Shown: piece after piece, positions 33,356 to 41,621 of the stretch
Numbering within the stretch: position 1 is the stretch's first letter
Layout of the letters: every line of letters begins with the position of its first letter
Program-made: the position numbers and the translations under genes
Source of the DNA: Antrihabitans spumae
GTDB lineage: Bacteria > Actinomycetota > Actinomycetes > Mycobacteriales > Mycobacteriaceae
Direction of reading: 5' to 3'
DNA length: 64,000 bases
Assembly (NCBI RefSeq): GCF_043944905.1
Contig: NZ_JBIMSN010000042.1
Location: 62,001-126,000 of the forward strand
The notes under the pieces: model-generated
Databases searched by the model: none
The model's input: the letters and a program-made list of their open reading frames with translations, nothing else
What the model was told of the DNA's origin: nothing

Positions 33356-33937
33356 TCAGACGTGCGGTTGGTCGATCGTCTGCTGTGCTCGATCGATCTG
33401 CTGCATGGCCTTTGCCTTGCGGAGCTGCTTGCCGCGTCGCTTGAACTGCACGACGAGGAAGGCCACAAGTACAAACACCAGGACGCCGATGATCGCGCCG
33501 ACCAAGGTGCCGCCACGGAAACCCGGTGCTTCTGTGTCCAAGCTGCGCGCACCCGAATGTGCGCCGTCCCCGCTGCCGACGACGATGCTCAGCGTCATCA
33601 GGTTGGGGATCGCGATGATCAGCGCGATGATCGCGGAGATCGCTGCGACGAATTTGCCGCCGCGCTTCTTCCACGACAACCCTGCGAGGAGGAACAGCAG
33701 CAGTGGTGCGACCGTGCAGACCACGCCGAGCAGCAGACCCAATCCTATTCCGCGGGTGAAGGTTCCGTCGGCGGCCTCGCCGATACGAATGCCCCACCAG
33801 CGCGGTATGAAGGCCGCCAGGATGAAGTACACGATCACGAGGACGACCACCGCTATTGCGATGGCGATCGTCCGCTTCAGCCACGTGGGCTTGCCGGTTT
33901 TGACTGGAGTCTGTGGATCGGCGTTCTGCGACGTCAT
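33356..33937 (-). CDS. Multi-pass membrane protein of unknown function
   Basis: This 193-aa protein has about four transmembrane helices (IAIAIAVVVLVIVYFILAAF; GLGLLLGVVCTVAPLLLFLL; FVAAISAIIALIIAIPNL; GAIIGVLVFVLVAFLVVQF) and a basic C-terminal coil (KRRGKQLRKAKAMQQIDRAQ). I do not recognise the family. It is 10 nt from bcpB's 3' end but transcribed in the same direction downstream of it only if bcpB reads through; bcpB ends at 33948 and this gene begins at 33937, so they form a likely two-gene unit. Confidence 0.7.
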   Translation of the reverse strand: MTSQNADPQTPVKTGKPTWLKRTIAIAIAVVVLVIVYFILAAFIPRWWGIRIGEAADGTFTRGIGLGLLLGVVCTVAPLLLFLLAGLSWKKRGGKFVAAISAIIALIIAIPNLMTLSIVVGSGDGAHSGARSLDTEAPGFRGGTLVGAIIGVLVFVLVAFLVVQFKRRGKQLRKAKAMQQIDRAQQTIDQPHV

Positions 33938-33947
33938 AACCCGCAGC

Positions 33948-34403
33948 CTATCGGCTCTTCAGGAACTCGAGGGCCTGGTCAGCGTGAGTGTTCGCTTTCA
34001 ATTCGCTCGCGATCACTTTGAGAACGGTGCGATCGGTGTCGATGACGAACGTCTGGCGCTTGACCGGTGCGAGCTTGCCGAGCAGTCCACGCTTCACCCC
34101 GAACTCCGCCGCGACGGACCCGCCGACGTCTGCGAGCAGCGGATAGTCGAGGCGCTGACTCTTCGCAAACCCCGCGAGGGTGTCGACGGAATCGGTGCTG
34201 ATGCCGACCTGGCTTGCGCCGAGTGCGTCGAATTCGGCTGCGACGTCACGGAAGTGACAGGCCTCTGCAGTGCAGACGGGAGTGTTGGCTGCCGGGTAGA
34301 AGAACAACACAACCGGGCCTGTGGCCAGCAGGTCGTCCAGGGAGCTCTTGGCTCCGGTCTGGTCGGGCAGTTCGAATTGGGGGGCGCGCTCGCCTTGCTT
34401 CAT
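33948..34403 (-). CDS. bcpB: Thioredoxin-dependent peroxiredoxin (BCP type)
   Basis: This 151-aa peroxiredoxin reduces hydroperoxides in the cytosol. The opening QGERAPQFELPDQTG and the active site YPAANTPVCTAEACHFRD show peroxidatic and resolving cysteines five residues apart, the BCP/PrxQ arrangement. The start is ATG 34403 (MKQGERAP); a longer frame has no support. In M. tuberculosis the homologue (Rv1608c) is also divergent from trpE, as here. Confidence 0.93.
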   Translation of the reverse strand: MKQGERAPQFELPDQTGAKSSLDDLLATGPVVLFFYPAANTPVCTAEACHFRDVAAEFDALGASQVGISTDSVDTLAGFAKSQRLDYPLLADVGGSVAAEFGVKRGLLGKLAPVKRQTFVIDTDRTVLKVIASELKANTHADQALEFLKSR

Positions 34404-34450
34404 TGAACAGACAGTACCTGTGGCACGTACACACCTGTGTGACTGAGACA

Positions 34451-36034
34451 ATGGCTCGCATGGCTGGCGAGACCACGACGATTCCACCCGCACCGGCGCA
34501 CGCAACTGCGGGTGACTCGACGACTACGCGCGCTCAGTTCCGACTGCTTGCGGCTGAGCATCGTGTTGTTCCGGTGACGCGCAAGGTGCTCGCTGATTCG
34601 GAGACGCCGTTGTCGGCGTACCGCAAGCTCGCCGCCGATGGACCCGGCACGTTTCTGTTCGAGTCTGCGGAGAACGGCCGGTCCTGGTCGCGGTGGTCGT
34701 TCATCGGCGCGGGTAGCCCATCGGCGTTGACCGTCGTCGACGACGAAGCCGCGTGGCTTGGTGCGATCCCGGCGGATGCGCCGTCCGGAGGCAACCCGCT
34801 CGAAGCACTGCGGGCAACGTTGGATCTGCTGCAGACCGAACGCCTGCCGGGACTTCCCCCGCTGACCGGCGGCATGGTCGGCTTCATGGGTTACGACGCG
34901 GTTCGTCGGATCGAGAAGCTGCCGACCCATGCGGTCGACGATCTGCAGATCCCCGAGATGGTGATGCTGCTCGCGACCGATCTTGCTGCGTTCGATCACC
35001 ACGAGGGTGCGATCACCCTGATCGCCAACGCGGTGAACTGGAACGGTACGGATGCCCACGTCGACGAGGCGTACGACGACGCCGTCGCCCGGCTCGACAA
35101 GATGACCGAGGCGCTTGCGACGACCGCGCCGTCGACGGTATCGACGTTCGACCGGCCCAAGCCCGAGTTTCGGCGGCAGCGTACGACCGAAGAGTTCGGT
35201 GCCGGTGTGCGCAGACTCGTCGAGGAAATCGAAGCGGGTGAGGCGTTCCAGGTGGTGCTGTCGCAGCGCTTCGAGATGGATTACGACGGCACCCCGATCG
35301 ATTTGTATCGCATGCTTCGGGCTTCGAATCCGAGCCCGTACATGTATCTGTTGCACATTCCGAACGGCAACGGTGGCACGGCCTTCTCGATCGTCGGGTC
35401 GAGTCCTGAAGCTCTTGTAACTGTGAAGGACGGTGTCGCGACGACCCATCCGATCGCGGGCACGCGGTGGCGTGGCGAGTCCGAGGAAGACGACATTCTC
35501 TTGGAGAAGGGTCTGCTCGCGGACGAGAAGGAGAACGCCGAGCATCTGATGCTGGTGGACCTCGGCCGCAACGACCTAGGTCGGGTCTGTCAGCCGGGCA
35601 CCGTGAAGGTGAGCGCGTACCGCCACATCGAGCGGTACAGCCACGTGATGCATCTGGTGTCGACGGTGTCGGGTCACCTCGCAAAGGGCAAGCGTGCACT
35701 CGATGCAGTTGCCGCGTGCTTCCCGGCGGGAACGCTGTCGGGTGCGCCGAAAGTCAGGGCGATGGAACTTATCGACGAGTTGGAACCGACGCGACGTGGC
35801 ATCTACGGCGGCATCGTGGGTTACCTCGACTTCGCCGGTGACGCGGATACGGCAATCACGATCCGCACCGCGCTTGTGAAGAACGGGAAGGCCTTCGTGC
35901 AGGCCGGTGCAGGCGTCGTCGCTGATTCGGTCGCCGAGTACGAGGACACCGAGGCGAAGAACAAAGCGATGGCTGTGCTCGGCGCGATCGCCGCCGCAAA
36001 GACCATGCGAACCTACGGCGGTGCCTCGGATTGA
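34451..36034 (+). CDS. trpE: Anthranilate synthase component I
   Basis: TrpE makes anthranilate from chorismate, with ammonia from a separate TrpG. It is 527 aa. Chorismate-binding motifs include VVLSQRFEMD, HPIAGTRWRGESEEDD, DLGRNDLGRVCQPGTV, FPAGTLSGAPKVRAMELIDE and RGIYGGIVGYLDF; the feedback-site region FLFESAENGRSWSRWSFIG is near the N-terminus. ATG 34451 was chosen; ATG 34460 is possible. No Trp-rich leader peptide or attenuator is visible in the 47 bp between bcpB and trpE. Confidence 0.97.
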   Translation: MARMAGETTTIPPAPAHATAGDSTTTRAQFRLLAAEHRVVPVTRKVLADSETPLSAYRKLAADGPGTFLFESAENGRSWSRWSFIGAGSPSALTVVDDEAAWLGAIPADAPSGGNPLEALRATLDLLQTERLPGLPPLTGGMVGFMGYDAVRRIEKLPTHAVDDLQIPEMVMLLATDLAAFDHHEGAITLIANAVNWNGTDAHVDEAYDDAVARLDKMTEALATTAPSTVSTFDRPKPEFRRQRTTEEFGAGVRRLVEEIEAGEAFQVVLSQRFEMDYDGTPIDLYRMLRASNPSPYMYLLHIPNGNGGTAFSIVGSSPEALVTVKDGVATTHPIAGTRWRGESEEDDILLEKGLLADEKENAEHLMLVDLGRNDLGRVCQPGTVKVSAYRHIERYSHVMHLVSTVSGHLAKGKRALDAVAACFPAGTLSGAPKVRAMELIDELEPTRRGIYGGIVGYLDFAGDADTAITIRTALVKNGKAFVQAGAGVVADSVAEYEDTEAKNKAMAVLGAIAAAKTMRTYGGASD

Positions 36035-36687
36035 CCGAGCAGAGTCCGGCGCGCAGGTACCCGTTGGCGGCAGTGGCAGCACTCGCCGTCGCTGCGCTGT
36101 GTCTGTGGGCGTCGTCGCGGCTGAGTTGGGTGCGGGTCGAGTCGTCCGACGGACTCGGTGAAGATCGTGTCGACACGATCCTCGGTGGGACATGGGCAGC
36201 GACGCTGACGCCTTTCGCACTTGTGTTCGTCGCAGCGATCGCAGCTGTTTTTGCCGTCCGCGGTTGGGTACTCAAGTTGTTCGCGGTTCTGATCGTCGCG
36301 GTCGGTGTCGCTGCAGCCATGCCTGCCGTTGCGTTGCTCGCGGGCAGCGCGACGAACGACCGCGCCGGACGACTTGCCGAACTGCCCGGGCGAGCAGAGG
36401 TCACCGGGGTGCAGACACATCCAGCGGCGGCGCTGCTTGCGTTGCTCGGCGGGGTGGTCTCGGTCGTTGCCGGACTGCTTCTGCTACGAAGGAATTCGGC
36501 GCAGCGTGGCCTGTCCGCCAAGTACGACAGGCGTGGCTCGAACGCCGGCGAACTCGCGAAAGTCTCGGTGGCAAAAGCGGCGGAGACAGGCGATGCGGAA
36601 ACGTCGCAACGGGTGCTGTGGGATGCGCTCGATGCGGGCAACGATCCGACCGCCGACGACAGGGACGACGATGGCACCCGGCGATAG
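36031..36687 (+). CDS. Trp-operon-associated membrane protein
   Basis: This 218-aa protein has four predicted helices (YPLAAVAALAVAALCLWASS; TPFALVFVAAIAAVFAVRGW; LFAVLIVAVGVAAAMPAVAL; ALLALLGGVVSVVAGLLLL) and a charged C-terminal tail (ADDRDDDGTRR). It fits the TIGR02234 family found between trpE and trpC in actinobacteria (Rv1610 in M. tuberculosis). TTG 36031 overlaps the trpE stop as TTGA. The function is unknown, and the strict linkage suggests a part in Trp synthesis or transport. Confidence 0.88.
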   Translation: MTEQSPARRYPLAAVAALAVAALCLWASSRLSWVRVESSDGLGEDRVDTILGGTWAATLTPFALVFVAAIAAVFAVRGWVLKLFAVLIVAVGVAAAMPAVALLAGSATNDRAGRLAELPGRAEVTGVQTHPAAALLALLGGVVSVVAGLLLLRRNSAQRGLSAKYDRRGSNAGELAKVSVAKAAETGDAETSQRVLWDALDAGNDPTADDRDDDGTRR

Positions 36688-36774
36688 CCGCGTAGGGCAA
36701 GCCCTCTACGCTAGTCAAGATCCGATCAACGACCGACAACATCGGCCGATATCCCAGAAAGGATTCGAGCAGCG

Positions 36775-37584
36775 ATGACCGTACTCGACTCGATTCTCGA
36801 CGGGGTTCGCGCCGATGTCGCCGCCCGCGAGGCTGTTCTCGACTTCGCTCAGATCAAGGCTGCCGCAGCGGCGGCACCCCCCGCGCTCGACGCCATCGCC
36901 GCGTTGCGTGAGCCCGGAATCGGTGTAATTGCCGAGGTCAAGCGCGCAAGTCCGTCGAAGGGCGCGCTCGCCGAAATCGCCGACCCCGCCGAGCTTGCGT
37001 TGGCGTATCAGTCCGGCGGCGCTCGCATCATCAGCGTGCTGACCGAAGGCCGCCGCTTCCACGGTTCCCTCGACGATCTCGATGCCGTACGTGCCGCAGT
37101 TCACATTCCTGTGCTGCGTAAAGACTTCATGGTCGGGCCCTATCAGATCCACGAAGCACGTGCGCACGGCGCCGACGTCATCCTCTTGATCGTTGCCGCA
37201 CTGGAGCAGGATGCGCTGGCGTCGCTGCTCGACCGGACCGAATCACTCGGTATGACGGCGCTGGTCGAGGTGCACACCGAACAAGAGGCCGATCGCGCTC
37301 TCGAAGCCGGTGCCAAGGTGATCGGCGTCAACGCGCGTAACTTGAAGACTCTCGAAATAGACCGCGACAGCTTCGCCAGGATCGCACCCGGACTACCGTC
37401 GGAAGTCATCAGGATTGCCGAGTCCGGCGTCCGTGGCACAGCAGACCTGCTCGCCTATGCGGGTGCGGGTGCGGATGCTGTCCTCGTCGGCGAAGGACTT
37501 GTACGCAGTGGCGATCCGCGCAGCGCGGTAGCCGATCTGGTGACGGCAGGCACGCATCCGTCGTGCCCCAAGCCGGCCCGCTGA
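36775..37584 (+). CDS. trpC: Indole-3-glycerol phosphate synthase
   Basis: TrpC closes the indole ring from CdRP. It is 269 aa, a monofunctional barrel: VIAEVKRASPSKGALA with the catalytic Lys, VPVLRKDFMV (here IPVLRKDFMV) with the second Lys, GVNARNLKTLEID and IAESGVRGTADL. The ATG follows AGAAAGGATTCGAGCAGCG. There is no fused TrpF domain, consistent with PriA covering that step. Confidence 0.97.
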   Translation: MTVLDSILDGVRADVAAREAVLDFAQIKAAAAAAPPALDAIAALREPGIGVIAEVKRASPSKGALAEIADPAELALAYQSGGARIISVLTEGRRFHGSLDDLDAVRAAVHIPVLRKDFMVGPYQIHEARAHGADVILLIVAALEQDALASLLDRTESLGMTALVEVHTEQEADRALEAGAKVIGVNARNLKTLEIDRDSFARIAPGLPSEVIRIAESGVRGTADLLAYAGAGADAVLVGEGLVRSGDPRSAVADLVTAGTHPSCPKPAR

Positions 37585-37659
37585 ACCTGTCGGTGAGCCG
37601 TGCCGTTTCACCATCCGACAAATCAGGCTGGACCAATGGCAGCAGGGGATAGCTAACAC

Positions 37660-38964
37660 ATGCGAGAGCAAGTATCGATACTCGACGCCAAGGGCGCAGG
37701 CCTCCCGAGGGCCAGCGACGGCATTTCCGAACGTAGCCACCACGAGCCGGACATCAGTGGACACTTCGGGGTCTACGGCGGTCGCCACGTTCCCGAGGCC
37801 CTCATGGCCGTGATCGAGGAAGTCACCGCGGAGTACGAGAAGGCGCGGATCGACGACACCTTTCTCGACGAGCTCGACCAGTTGCAGCGCGACTACACGG
37901 GTCGGCCGTCGCCGGTGTACGAAACGCGACGCCTCGGCGAACATGCCGGTGGCGCAAGGATTCTCCTCAAGCGCGAAGACCTCAATCACACCGGCTCGCA
38001 CAAGATCAACAATGTGCTCGGTCAGGTGCTGCTCGCCAAGCGGATGGGCAAGACCAGAATCATCGCCGAGACGGGCGCAGGTCAGCACGGTGTCGCAACG
38101 GCGACCGCGTGCGCGCTGCTCGGCCTCGAATGCATCATCTACATGGGCGCACTCGACACCGAACGACAAGCGCTGAACGTCGCTCGAATGCGTCTGCTCG
38201 GCTCGGTCGTCGTGTCGGTCGAGTCGGGATCTCGCACCCTCAAGGACGCGATCAACGAGGCGCTGCGCGACTGGGTTACCAACGCCCACAACACGTACTA
38301 CTGCTTCGGCACGGCCGCGGGTCCGCATCCGTTCCCCGTTCTGGTCCGCGACTTTCAGCGGATCATCGGGCTGGAGGCACGCGCTCAGGTGCAGGCACTG
38401 ACCGGCAGGCTGCCCGACGCCGTGACAGCGTGCGTCGGTGGTGGCTCCAATGCGATCGGCATCTTCCACGCCTTCATCGACGATGCCGACGTTCGCCTCG
38501 TCGGTTACGAAGCCGCTGGCGACGGCGTCGAAACCGGAAGGCACGCCGCGACATTCGCGGGCGGCACGCCCGGAGCGTTCCAGGGCGCGTACTCGTACCT
38601 GCTGCAGGACGACGACGGCCAGACCATCGAATCGCACTCGATCTCGGCAGGGCTCGACTACCCGGGCGTCGGACCCGAACACGCTCACCTCAAGGACATC
38701 GGCCGCGCCGAGTACGCCCCGATCACCGACACCGAAGCGATGGACGCGCTGCTGCTCCTCAGTCGCACCGAGGGCATCATCCCGGCTATCGAGTCGGCGC
38801 ACGCAGTCGCGGGCGCCCTGAAGCTCGGCAAGGAATTGGGTCCTGGCGCAATCATTTTGGTGAACCTGTCCGGTCGCGGCGACAAGGACATGGATACCGC
38901 TGCGAAGTGGTTCGGACTGCTCGACGAAGCGAAGGCAACGAACGCGGAGGGGTCGGCATCATGA
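37660..38964 (+). CDS. trpB: Tryptophan synthase beta chain
   Basis: TrpB condenses indole with serine using PLP. It is 434 aa. The PLP lysine lies in REDLNHTGSHKINN; other motifs are AETGAGQHGVATATACALL, CVGGGSNAIGIFH and LVNLSGRGDKDM. The N-terminus has about 25 extra residues before HFGVYGGRHVPE. The 75-bp gap after trpC can form a loose hairpin (TGTCGG...CCGACA). The stop overlaps trpA as ATGA. Confidence 0.98.
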   Translation: MREQVSILDAKGAGLPRASDGISERSHHEPDISGHFGVYGGRHVPEALMAVIEEVTAEYEKARIDDTFLDELDQLQRDYTGRPSPVYETRRLGEHAGGARILLKREDLNHTGSHKINNVLGQVLLAKRMGKTRIIAETGAGQHGVATATACALLGLECIIYMGALDTERQALNVARMRLLGSVVVSVESGSRTLKDAINEALRDWVTNAHNTYYCFGTAAGPHPFPVLVRDFQRIIGLEARAQVQALTGRLPDAVTACVGGGSNAIGIFHAFIDDADVRLVGYEAAGDGVETGRHAATFAGGTPGAFQGAYSYLLQDDDGQTIESHSISAGLDYPGVGPEHAHLKDIGRAEYAPITDTEAMDALLLLSRTEGIIPAIESAHAVAGALKLGKELGPGAIILVNLSGRGDKDMDTAAKWFGLLDEAKATNAEGSAS

Positions 38965-39764
38965 GTGCACGTGAATCTCGCCTTGCGCCGACCTTCGCTC
39001 AGTGCCGCGCCGAGAACAGGGCGGCTCTGATCGGGTATCTGCCCGCAGGCTACCCGGATCTCGACGGCTCGATCGACGTCTTCAAGGCGATGGTCGAATC
39101 AGGTTGCGACGTCATCGAAGTCGGCATCGCGTACTCCGATCCCGTGATGGACGGTCCGGTGATCCAGGCCGCGGCCGAACAGGCGCTGAGCAACGGCATC
39201 AGGGTGCGTGACGTCTTCACGGTGGTCGAGCAGATCGCGTCCGTCGGCGGCAAGGCCGTCGTGATGACCTACTGGAATCCCGTGCTTCGTTACGGCGTCG
39301 ACGCCTTCTCCCGCGATCTCGCCGCGGCCGGTGGCCTTGGGCTGATCACACCCAACCTCATTCCGGAAGAAGCGGACCAGTGGTTCGCCGCATCCGAACA
39401 ACACCATCTCGATCGGATCTTCCTCGTCGCACCGTCGTCGACGGAAGAGCGTCTCAACATGACGATCGACAAGAGCAGCGGCTTCGTTTACGCGGCGTCG
39501 ACGATGGGTGTGACGGGAGCACGTGACGCTGTGTCCTCTGCTGCGCCCGAGTTGACGGCTCGCATTCGAACCCATTCCGACATTCCTGTCGGCGTCGGGC
39601 TCGGTGTTCGATCTGGTGCGCAAGCTGCGGAAATAGCTCAGTTCGCCGACGGCGTCATCGTCGGGTCGGCGTTGGTTTCGGCGGCGGGCAAAGGCGTCGA
39701 CGAAGTCAGTCGACTCACGGCCGAACTCGCCCGAGGAGTGCGCTCCGCTACCGTTGCGTCGTGA
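38961..39764 (+). CDS. trpA: Tryptophan synthase alpha chain
   Basis: TrpA splits indole-3-glycerol phosphate and passes indole to TrpB. It is 267 aa. The catalytic Glu and Asp are in CDVIEVGIAYSDPVMDGP, followed by GLGLITPNLIPEEAD and the phosphate loop VGLGVRSGAQAA. ATG 38961 overlaps the trpB stop, and its end overlaps lgt as GTGA. Confidence 0.97.
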   Translation: MSARESRLAPTFAQCRAENRAALIGYLPAGYPDLDGSIDVFKAMVESGCDVIEVGIAYSDPVMDGPVIQAAAEQALSNGIRVRDVFTVVEQIASVGGKAVVMTYWNPVLRYGVDAFSRDLAAAGGLGLITPNLIPEEADQWFAASEQHHLDRIFLVAPSSTEERLNMTIDKSSGFVYAASTMGVTGARDAVSSAAPELTARIRTHSDIPVGVGLGVRSGAQAAEIAQFADGVIVGSALVSAAGKGVDEVSRLTAELARGVRSATVAS

Positions 39765-41245
39765 CTTCTTCTCTGCCGACCTCCGCGACGGACGTCTTGG
39801 CCTACATCCCCAGCCCGCCGCAAGGCGTCTGGGAGCTGGGTCCGTTCCCGCTGCGGGCGTACGCGTTCTTCATCATCGTCGGAATCATCGTCGCGATCTT
39901 CTGGGGCGAGCGGCGTTGGCTCGCGCGTGGAGGAGAGCCGGGCACCGTCCTCGACATCGCGATCTGGGCGGTTCCGTTCGGTCTGATCGGTGGGCGCATC
40001 TATCACGTTGCGACCGACTGGCCGAAGTACTTCGGTGAAGGCCAGAGCCCGATCGATGCGCTGAAAATCTGGCAGGGCGGTCTCGGTATCTGGGGTGCCG
40101 TCTTCTTCGGCGCCATCGGAGCGTGGCTCGGCTGCAGGCAACGAGGCATACCGCTCGGCGCCTTCGGTGACGCGATCGCGCCAGGCATCCTGCTCGCGCA
40201 AGCGATCGGCCGCATCGGCAACTACTTCAATCAGGAGCTCTACGGCCGCGAAACCGACCTGCCGTGGGGCCTGGAGATCTACCAGCGCTTCAACTCGCTC
40301 GGTGAGCGCAACGACCTCAACGGTGTGTCCATCGGCGTCGTCGAGAAGGTAGTGCACCCGACGTTCCTGTACGAGCTGCTCTGGAACGTGTTGATCGTCG
40401 GTCTGCTCGTCGTGCTGGACCGTCGCTTCAAAATCGGTCACGGTCGACTGTTCGCCCTGTACGTGGCTGGCTACTGCTTGGGCCGGTTCGGTGTCGAACT
40501 GATGCGTGCCGACGAGGCGTCCCACATCGCGGGAATTCGGATCAACTCGTTCACGTCGGCGATCGTCTTCGTTCTCGCCGCGGCCTACTTCATCTTCGCC
40601 GAGAAGGGCCGCGAGGAACCTGAGGAACTCCTGTCGAGGGAGACCCGCGAGAAGGCTGCGCTCGAAGCCGCAGAGGACGAGTCCGAGCCTGACGACGAAG
40701 ACGGTGCTGGACTCGTCGAAGACACCGACGACACCGAAGACACCGACGACGACGCCGAGGTGCCCGAGGCCGAGCCGGCAGTCGCAGCGGGCGCAGTCGC
40801 GGCGCCGACACTCGCGGGTCGAGTCAAGACGCTGCTGAACAAGGAGCCGAAGGCCGAGGCTGTCGAGGTTGTCGAGGTTGCCGACAAGTCCGATGCGGAC
40901 ACAGAGACGGCAGTCGCCGAGAAAGCCGTTGCTGCACCAGCCGCAACGCCGAAGGCGAAGGAATCGGCTGCGAACAAGGCTGATACGGCCAAGGCCGAGC
41001 CTGCGAAGGTAGAGCGGGCCGAGGCAGAGCCGGCGAAGGCTGAGCCAGCCAAAGCAGAGGCGGCGAAGGTAGAGCCAGCCAACGTTGAAGCGGCCAAGGT
41101 CGAGCCTGCAAAGGCAGAGCCTGCCAAAACGGACCCGGTAACTCCGGACGACTCGACGACCCGATCGGCGGTCGTTGCGAAGGCATCGAAGTCTGCGCAG
41201 ACACTCTTCCGTCGAGTCCGATCGCGGCTGGACCGCTCCGAGTAA
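39761..41245 (+). CDS. lgt: Prolipoprotein diacylglyceryl transferase with long C-terminal extension
   Basis: Lgt moves diacylglycerol from phosphatidylglycerol to the lipobox cysteine of prelipoproteins in the membrane. The first 285 residues form the seven-helix enzyme, including the Lgt signature GRIGNYFNQELYGRETDLPWG near 148-168. At the position of the E. coli H103 motif this protein reads WQGGLGIWGA, so that His is absent, as in other actinobacterial Lgt. Residues about 285-494 are an acidic then Ala/Glu/Lys/Pro-rich tail (EDDESEPDDEDG-like stretch, then repeated AEPAK units), roughly 200 aa beyond the core. GTG 39761 overlaps the trpA stop. Confidence 0.95.
   Translation: MTSSLPTSATDVLAYIPSPPQGVWELGPFPLRAYAFFIIVGIIVAIFWGERRWLARGGEPGTVLDIAIWAVPFGLIGGRIYHVATDWPKYFGEGQSPIDALKIWQGGLGIWGAVFFGAIGAWLGCRQRGIPLGAFGDAIAPGILLAQAIGRIGNYFNQELYGRETDLPWGLEIYQRFNSLGERNDLNGVSIGVVEKVVHPTFLYELLWNVLIVGLLVVLDRRFKIGHGRLFALYVAGYCLGRFGVELMRADEASHIAGIRINSFTSAIVFVLAAAYFIFAEKGREEPEELLSRETREKAALEAAEDESEPDDEDGAGLVEDTDDTEDTDDDAEVPEAEPAVAAGAVAAPTLAGRVKTLLNKEPKAEAVEVVEVADKSDADTETAVAEKAVAAPAATPKAKESAANKADTAKAEPAKVERAEAEPAKAEPAKAEAAKVEPANVEAAKVEPAKAEPAKTDPVTPDDSTTRSAVVAKASKSAQTLFRRVRSRLDRSE
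40984..41147 (+). repeat. Degenerate pentapeptide repeats in the Lgt tail
   Basis: About ten imperfect 15-bp units encode variants of AEPAK, AEAAK and VEPAN in tandem. The DNA units are diverged, so this is an amino-acid-level low-complexity repeat. It is predicted to be disordered or helical, and charged. Confidence 0.75.
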
Positions 41246-41621
41246 CTGCTCGCGTCGTCGACCCCGGATGGCGCCAGGGTCACCTTGACGTCGTCCGATG
41301 ACGGCAGGGGACCCCTCACGCCCGTCGGCGATAAGGCACAAGTAGCGACTACGCAGCACCACCCGGCACTGCGCATGCCCACCAGCACGTCGTGGGCGCT
41401 GCGAAGTGTCAATGCGCGCTGCGGAGTTCGGAATTCTCGCCGAGAGAGACCGGCCTGCAACTGCTAGGCTCGGACAACTCGGATATTTCGAGTCCTTCAT
41501 GGGCCGATGCTGTCCCGGCAAACCGATAGCAGACGCCCATGTGGCGGTCCCGCTAGCGAGGCCGCCGGAGAGCGCGCTGCGCCTCCTCCGACGGCACCGC
41601 TGGCCGACGCGGAGGTCCCCG
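41246..41621 (+). other. 376-bp gene-free region upstream of gltB
   Basis: No convincing gene lies here. A TAGGCT hexamer at 41465-41470 is a possible -10, giving an untranslated leader of about 145 nt. The gltB frame stays open back to GTG 41406, but the ribosome site GGAGG (41611-41615) and the Ntn-type maturation of GltB fix the start at 41622. A short frame ending ARCGVRNSRRERPACNC then stop (to 41467) could be a leader peptide, but there is no supporting ribosome site. I saw no known riboswitch. Confidence 0.5.

Noticed and set aside
34404..34450. Trp leader peptide or attenuator before trpE
   Set aside because: The 47-bp gap has no start codon followed by Trp codons and no terminator hairpin.
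34451..39764. Incomplete trp operon (trpD, trpF and trpG missing) as gene loss
   Set aside because: The M. tuberculosis cluster at this site is the same, with trpD elsewhere and PriA replacing TrpF; absence from one window is not loss.
40984..41147. Possible CRISPR or tandem DNA repeat
   Set aside because: The units are 15-bp multiples inside an open reading frame without spacers; they are protein-level low complexity.
39638..41521. Long antisense frame over lgt with Leu/Arg/Gly-rich repeats
   Set aside because: The repeats simply mirror the AEPAK-type tail of Lgt on the other strand.
41430..41621. Glycine-type or other riboswitch upstream of gltB
   Set aside because: GAGAGACC at 41442 resembles the start of a glycine aptamer, but the other conserved segments are missing.
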